A stretch of 64,000 bases of DNA from positions 62,001 to 126,000 of the forward strand of contig JAXMAZ010000011.1 in the NCBI GenBank assembly GCA_046350115.1. The letters are read 5' to 3'. Position numbers and translations under genes: made by a program. Shown piece after piece: positions 60,661 to 64,000 of the stretch (position 1 is the stretch's first letter; every line of letters begins with the position of its first letter). This DNA is from JAXMAZ01 sp046350115. GTDB lineage: Bacteria; Planctomycetota; Planctomycetia; Gemmatales; Gemmataceae. Below the pieces are notes generated by a model, which searched no databases, was not told the DNA's origin, and worked only from the letters and a program-made list of their open reading frames with translations.

Positions 60661-61107
60661 TCAGTCCCACAGGTACTGGGCATCGTACTCGATCGCGTGC
60701 CGGCGGAGGAGTTCGGTGAACTCGTCCTGGAACGACCGGCCGCGGTGGTGGTCCTCCTGGCAGCCGATGTAGCCGGACACGGTGTCGGCCATCGACTGGC
60801 TGACGCTGAACGCCCCGTACCCGGTCTGCCAGGCGAACGCCGGGTGGCCGGCGTCGTGCCGCCACTTGGAGGAGACGGCCTTCAGGTCGCGGACGGTGTC
60901 GGCCAGGGCGGCGCCGGCCGGGTGTTTCAGCAGCAGGTGAATGTGATCGGGCATTCCACCGGCCGCGAGGAGGTCGGTCTTGCGGTTCCGCAGGATGCCA
61001 CCGATGTAGGCGTAGAGGTCGGGCTGCCAGTCCGGGGTGATGAGCGGCTGGCGGTGCTTGGTGCTGAAGACGACGTGGAACAACAGCTTGTGGTAGGTGT
61101 GGGCCAC
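60661..61107 (-). CDS. REP-associated tyrosine transposase (RAYT, Y1/IS200-like)
   Basis: The product is 148 residues from the GTG at 61107 (GGAG upstream; the ATG at 61149 is an alternative with no site). The HUH motif is in GGMPDHIHLLLKHP and the catalytic tyrosine in MADTVSGYIGCQEDHH. The N-terminal TYHKLLFHVVFSTKHRQPLI is the family start. Such single-domain Y1 transposases mobilise short palindromic REP elements. An 81-bp-armed inverted repeat lies directly upstream (61132-61356), exactly the partner expected. No IS ends typical of full IS200/IS605 elements were identified. Confidence 0.9.
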   Translation of the reverse strand: MAHTYHKLLFHVVFSTKHRQPLITPDWQPDLYAYIGGILRNRKTDLLAAGGMPDHIHLLLKHPAGAALADTVRDLKAVSSKWRHDAGHPAFAWQTGYGAFSVSQSMADTVSGYIGCQEDHHRGRSFQDEFTELLRRHAIEYDAQYLWD

Positions 61108-61131
61108 GGGCGAGGTCTCCGACGGCCGCCC

Positions 61132-61356
61132 CTCCGGGGCTTGGGGCATGGGTGGCGGTCGTTCCCACGGCTCCCGCCGTGGGCTAGACACGGCCGCCGC
61201 TCCGCGGCTCCATCGCCGGCCATGTTCGGACGCGGCGCGTGAATAATTCCCGGTTCCGGGACGGGACCGCCCGGTTGGAGCCGCGGAGCGGCGGCCGTGT
61301 CTAGCCCACGGCGGGAGCCGTGGGAACGACCGCCACCCATGCCCCAAGCCCCGGAG
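61132..61356. repeat. REPIN-like inverted repeat with perfect 81-bp arms
   Basis: Arms 61132-61212 and 61276-61356 are perfect reverse complements separated by 63 bases. Each arm holds internal palindromes (CACGGCTCCCGCCGTG and GCCGCCGCTCCGCGGC). A third, partial copy of the motif lies just to the right (about 61354-61405). The RAYT gene starts 25 bases to the left. With that copy, it fills the 355-base gap between the DUF1549/DUF1553 and transposase genes. Confidence 0.9.
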
Positions 61357-61462
61357 CCCACGGCGGGAGCCGGGGCTAGATTCGGCCGCCGCTCCGCGGC
61401 TCCAACGGGCGGGGGGCGGTCGCGCCGAACCGGCCGTGGCTTCAACCCCGACGGCCGCGGGA

Positions 61463-64000
61463 TCACTCCTTGGTTACCGTCTCGTCCAGGTTCAGCAACA
61501 CCCGGGCGACGGCCGTCCACGCCGCCGCCTGGGCCGGGGTGGCAGTGTGCGGCAGCTTGCGGTGTTCCTCCGGCCCGCGGAACGCCACCGCCCACGGGTC
61601 GCTCGCCGGGTCGGCGAACTTCGCCGTCTGCTTCGCCAGCAGGCGCAGCAGCGCGTCCGCTTCCGCCTGTGCCGGCGTGCGGGCCGTCACCAGCCGGAAG
61701 GCATACGACATCCGCTCGGTGTCCGACTTCCCGCCCTCACTCAGCACCCGCCGGGCGAGCGCCTGGGCGGCCTCCAGGAAGATCGGCTCGTTCATGCCCA
61801 CGAGCGCCTGGAGCGGGGTGTTCGACCGGGTCCGCTTCACGCAGGCGAAGTCCCCGTTCGGGGCGTCGAACGCGGTCAGCGGGGGGTACGGGATGCTGCG
61901 GAAGCTGAACACGTACAGGCTGCGGCGATACCGGTCCGGGCCGGTCGCCTCCGGCCACACCTTCGGCCCGTAGCTGGCCGGCGGCAGCATCAGGAACCCG
62001 GGGACCGGCGGGTACACGCTCGGCCCGCCGACCGTCCGCTCTAGCAGCCCGCTGGCCGCCAGGGCGATGTCCCGGACCGACTCGGCGTCCACCCGGAACC
62101 GCGGCCCGCGGGCCAGCAGCTTGTTCGCCGGGTCCCGGGCCAGCAGGTCGGGCGTGACGGCCGAGCCCTGCTTGTAGGTGGCGCTGGTGACGATCAGCCG
62201 GTGCAGCCGCTTGACGCCCCACGCGGCCGACCCGTCCGACGGCCTCATGAACTCGCACGCCAGCCAGTCGAGCAGGTCCGGGTGGGTCGGCGGGTCGCTC
62301 TGGGTGCCGAGGTCCTCCGGGCTGGTGACGATGCCGGCCCCGAAGTACCCTTGCCACACCCGGTTGACCGCCGCCCGGGCGGTGGTCGGCGAGTTCGGGT
62401 CGACCAGCCACTGCGCGAACCCGAGCCGGTTCGGCGGGGCGGTCTTCGACAGCGGGTGCAGGGCCGCCGGCACCCCGGGGTCGACCTTCTCCCCCGGCTT
62501 GAGGAAGTCGCCCCGCTTGAGCACGGCCGTCGGCCGCGGGTCGGCCCGCTCCTGGAGGGCCAGTTGGGTCGTCCCCTCGGGGTGCTCCCGCCAGGCGGCG
62601 TCGATCGCCTCGTTCGCTTCCTTCCACTCCGGCACCGTGGTTCGCCAGTGCGCGAACACCGCCTCCACCTGGGCCGGCGTCCGCTTCTCGGCCGGCACCT
62701 TCAGGATCTCCCGGACGGCCATCGGCAGCGGGTCGGCCACCGGGTCCGGGGCGGTGGTCGTGCTCAGCCGGAACCGGCCGAGGTTGCAGTTCTGGTTGTC
62801 GTCGCTGTTCCACCCGCCGTGGTTCTGCTTCAGGTAGACGTGGATCGCCGTCCCCTTCGGGAACCCCGGGATCGGCTTGTCGGCCGTGAACACCGCCTTG
62901 CGGGGCAGGTTCCGCCGGCCCGGGTCGAGGTCGTGGCCCCAGGCCGTCTCGGTCTTGCCGTCGATGGCGAACGCCACCGGCCCCGTCACCCGCTTCGCCT
63001 TGCCGCGGTCGTCGTAGAAGGCCTTGAGCGGCGTTTCGGGCTGCTCCACGTCGGCCGTCGCCCGCTTGAACTTGACCCGCTCGAACTTGCCGTCCGCCTT
63101 GTCGGCCGGGGCGTACCACGCCTCGAACTCGGTCAGCGCCCCGGTCCCCTCCAGCGACCGGCCGGGGCCGTTCCGCGGCAGGTTGGGGTCGTTCAACAGT
63201 TCGAGCCGGAAGCCGGTGATGTCCTTCTCGGTGGTCGTCCACGCCAGCTTGACCGCGTGCTTGGTCGGGGCGTACCCCTGGGCGAGCAGCGACCCGTCCG
63301 GCTGGGGCAGGTACTTCTGCCCGCCGGTGGACAGGTCGTCCACGTCCGGCCGGACCACCGTCCACTTCGGCTGGTCGCCCGCTACCGACTTCTCCCAGGC
63401 GGCCATCCTGGCCTGCCAGTCCGGGTGCTTGTGCTTCAGGTCCGCCTCGATGTCCTTGACCGCCCGCAGCACCTCGGCCCGCTTCATCTGCTCGGCCGGG
63501 GTGTACACCGTCGGGCTGGCCTCGTGGGCGTTGTTCAGGAAGGCGAACAGCCGGTAGTACTCGGTCTGGCTGATCGGGTCGAACTTGTGCGAGTGGCACT
63601 GGCCGCACTGGACGGTCAGCCCGAGGACGCCCTTGCCGATGGCGTCCATCCGGTCGAACATCGCCTCCATCCGGAACTGCTCCGGGTGGACGCCGCCTTC
63701 TTCGTTGATCATCGAGTTCCGCAGGAAGCCGGTGGCAACAAGCTGGTCCTGGGTGGCGTTCGGCAGCAGGTCGCCGGCGATCTGCTCGATGACGAACCGG
63801 TCATACGGCAAATCCCGGTTGAGGGCGTTGATCACCCAATCCCGGTAGAACCAGACGAACCGCGGCTTGTCCTTCTCGAACCCGTCGCTGTCCGCGTACC
63901 GGGCGGCGTCCAGCCACGGCCGGGCCCACTTCTCGCCGAAGTGTGGGGAGGCGAGCAGCCGGTCCACCAGCCGCTCGTAGGCGTCCGGCCGGTCGTCCGC
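61463..64000 (-). CDS. DUF1549/DUF1553 domain protein, 5' end beyond the window
   Basis: At least 845 residues, continuing past the right edge in frame (upstream codons read DDRPDAYERLVDRLLASP). DUF1549 covers the visible N-terminus: LLASPHFGEKWARPWLDAARYADSDGFEKD and CGQCHSHKFDPISQTEYYRLFAFLNN. DUF1553 covers the C-terminus: NRLGFAQWLVDPNSPTTARAAVNRVWQGYFG, then TSPEDLGTQSDPPTHPDLLDWLACEF, and TRSNTPLQALVGMNEPIFLEAAQ. The CxxCH motif upstream suggests a heme-linked relation in this family (often with PSCyt domains further N-terminal). It is the first gene of the DUF1501/DUF1080 cluster. Confidence 0.92.
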   Translation of the reverse strand, partial: ADDRPDAYERLVDRLLASPHFGEKWARPWLDAARYADSDGFEKDKPRFVWFYRDWVINALNRDLPYDRFVIEQIAGDLLPNATQDQLVATGFLRNSMINEEGGVHPEQFRMEAMFDRMDAIGKGVLGLTVQCGQCHSHKFDPISQTEYYRLFAFLNNAHEASPTVYTPAEQMKRAEVLRAVKDIEADLKHKHPDWQARMAAWEKSVAGDQPKWTVVRPDVDDLSTGGQKYLPQPDGSLLAQGYAPTKHAVKLAWTTTEKDITGFRLELLNDPNLPRNGPGRSLEGTGALTEFEAWYAPADKADGKFERVKFKRATADVEQPETPLKAFYDDRGKAKRVTGPVAFAIDGKTETAWGHDLDPGRRNLPRKAVFTADKPIPGFPKGTAIHVYLKQNHGGWNSDDNQNCNLGRFRLSTTTAPDPVADPLPMAVREILKVPAEKRTPAQVEAVFAHWRTTVPEWKEANEAIDAAWREHPEGTTQLALQERADPRPTAVLKRGDFLKPGEKVDPGVPAALHPLSKTAPPNRLGFAQWLVDPNSPTTARAAVNRVWQGYFGAGIVTSPEDLGTQSDPPTHPDLLDWLACEFMRPSDGSAAWGVKRLHRLIVTSATYKQGSAVTPDLLARDPANKLLARGPRFRVDAESVRDIALAASGLLERTVGGPSVYPPVPGFLMLPPASYGPKVWPEATGPDRYRRSLYVFSFRSIPYPPLTAFDAPNGDFACVKRTRSNTPLQALVGMNEPIFLEAAQALARRVLSEGGKSDTERMSYAFRLVTARTPAQAEADALLRLLAKQTAKFADPASDPWAVAFRGPEEHRKLPHTATPAQAAAWTAVARVLLNLDETVTKE

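Noticed and set aside
61381..61460. A further coding region left of the DUF1553 stop
   Set aside because: The stretch is a partial third copy of the palindromic repeat plus GC-rich spacer; no codon pattern.

Overview
The window is high-GC DNA from a planctomycete, most likely a member of the Gemmataceae. Paralogue families typical of that group crowd the host part: DUF1549/DUF1553, DUF1501, DUF1080 and DUF1559 proteins, an FG-GAP protein and a giant surface protein that both carry an N-terminal 'EDR-x-x-P' motif, WD40 and PQQ-propeller proteins, an ECF sigma/anti-sigma pair, and LL-diaminopimelate aminotransferase. No rRNA or ordinary tRNA gene was seen, but a complete tmRNA gene is present. 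Taxonomy is inferred from gene content only.

Layout. (1) About 1-8460 is the right end of an integrated phage-like element. Leftward genes run from a divergent XRE repressor with a palindromic operator, through small unknown genes, a replication-initiation protein, a DnaB helicase and an HNH nuclease, to a P27-type terminase small subunit. The host gene at the junction survives only as a C-terminal NadD-like fragment. (2) 9029-9466 is ssrA (tmRNA) with its terminator. (3) 9542-16526 is an ECF sigma/anti-sigma pair, a rhodanese, a thioredoxin, an exported protein and an RND efflux adaptor/permease pair. The permease tail is broken by several frameshifts. (4) 16655-39452 is one enormous leftward gene, about 7,600 codons if a single 2-nt frameshift near 23939 is repaired. 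It encodes a CSLREA/beta-helix/PA14/CBM9/PKD/RTX/metalloprotease mosaic. (5) 39924-45258 holds rpsU, two exported glycoside-hydrolase-like proteins and pdxA. (6) 45308-48462 is a WD40 gene with an in-frame TGA and an IS630-type element inserted at a TA dinucleotide. (7) 48584-57578 holds a channel-like membrane protein, a DUF1559 protein, an FG-GAP protein, dapL, a GlsB-type membrane protein, a PQQ-propeller/methyltransferase fusion and an OPA-type transporter. (8) 57627-64000 is a leftward planctomycete cluster (DUF1549/DUF1553, DUF1080, DUF1501) into which a REP-associated tyrosine transposase (RAYT) and a ParE-type toxin-antitoxin module have been interpolated.

A recurring theme is large inverted repeats at gene ends (16524-16657, 44155-44287, 48466-48591, 53815-53995, 57561-57619, 61132-61356). 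Several overlap the stop codons of convergent genes. The largest, with two perfect 81-bp arms, lies immediately upstream of the RAYT gene, the arrangement expected of a REPIN and its transposase. The best leads for novelty are the giant protein with its 19-residue RTX-variant repeat and embedded metalloprotease, the RAYT/REPIN system, the HNH-P-loop fusion, the exported PQQ/methyltransferase fusion, and the in-frame TGA followed by a SECIS-like hairpin.
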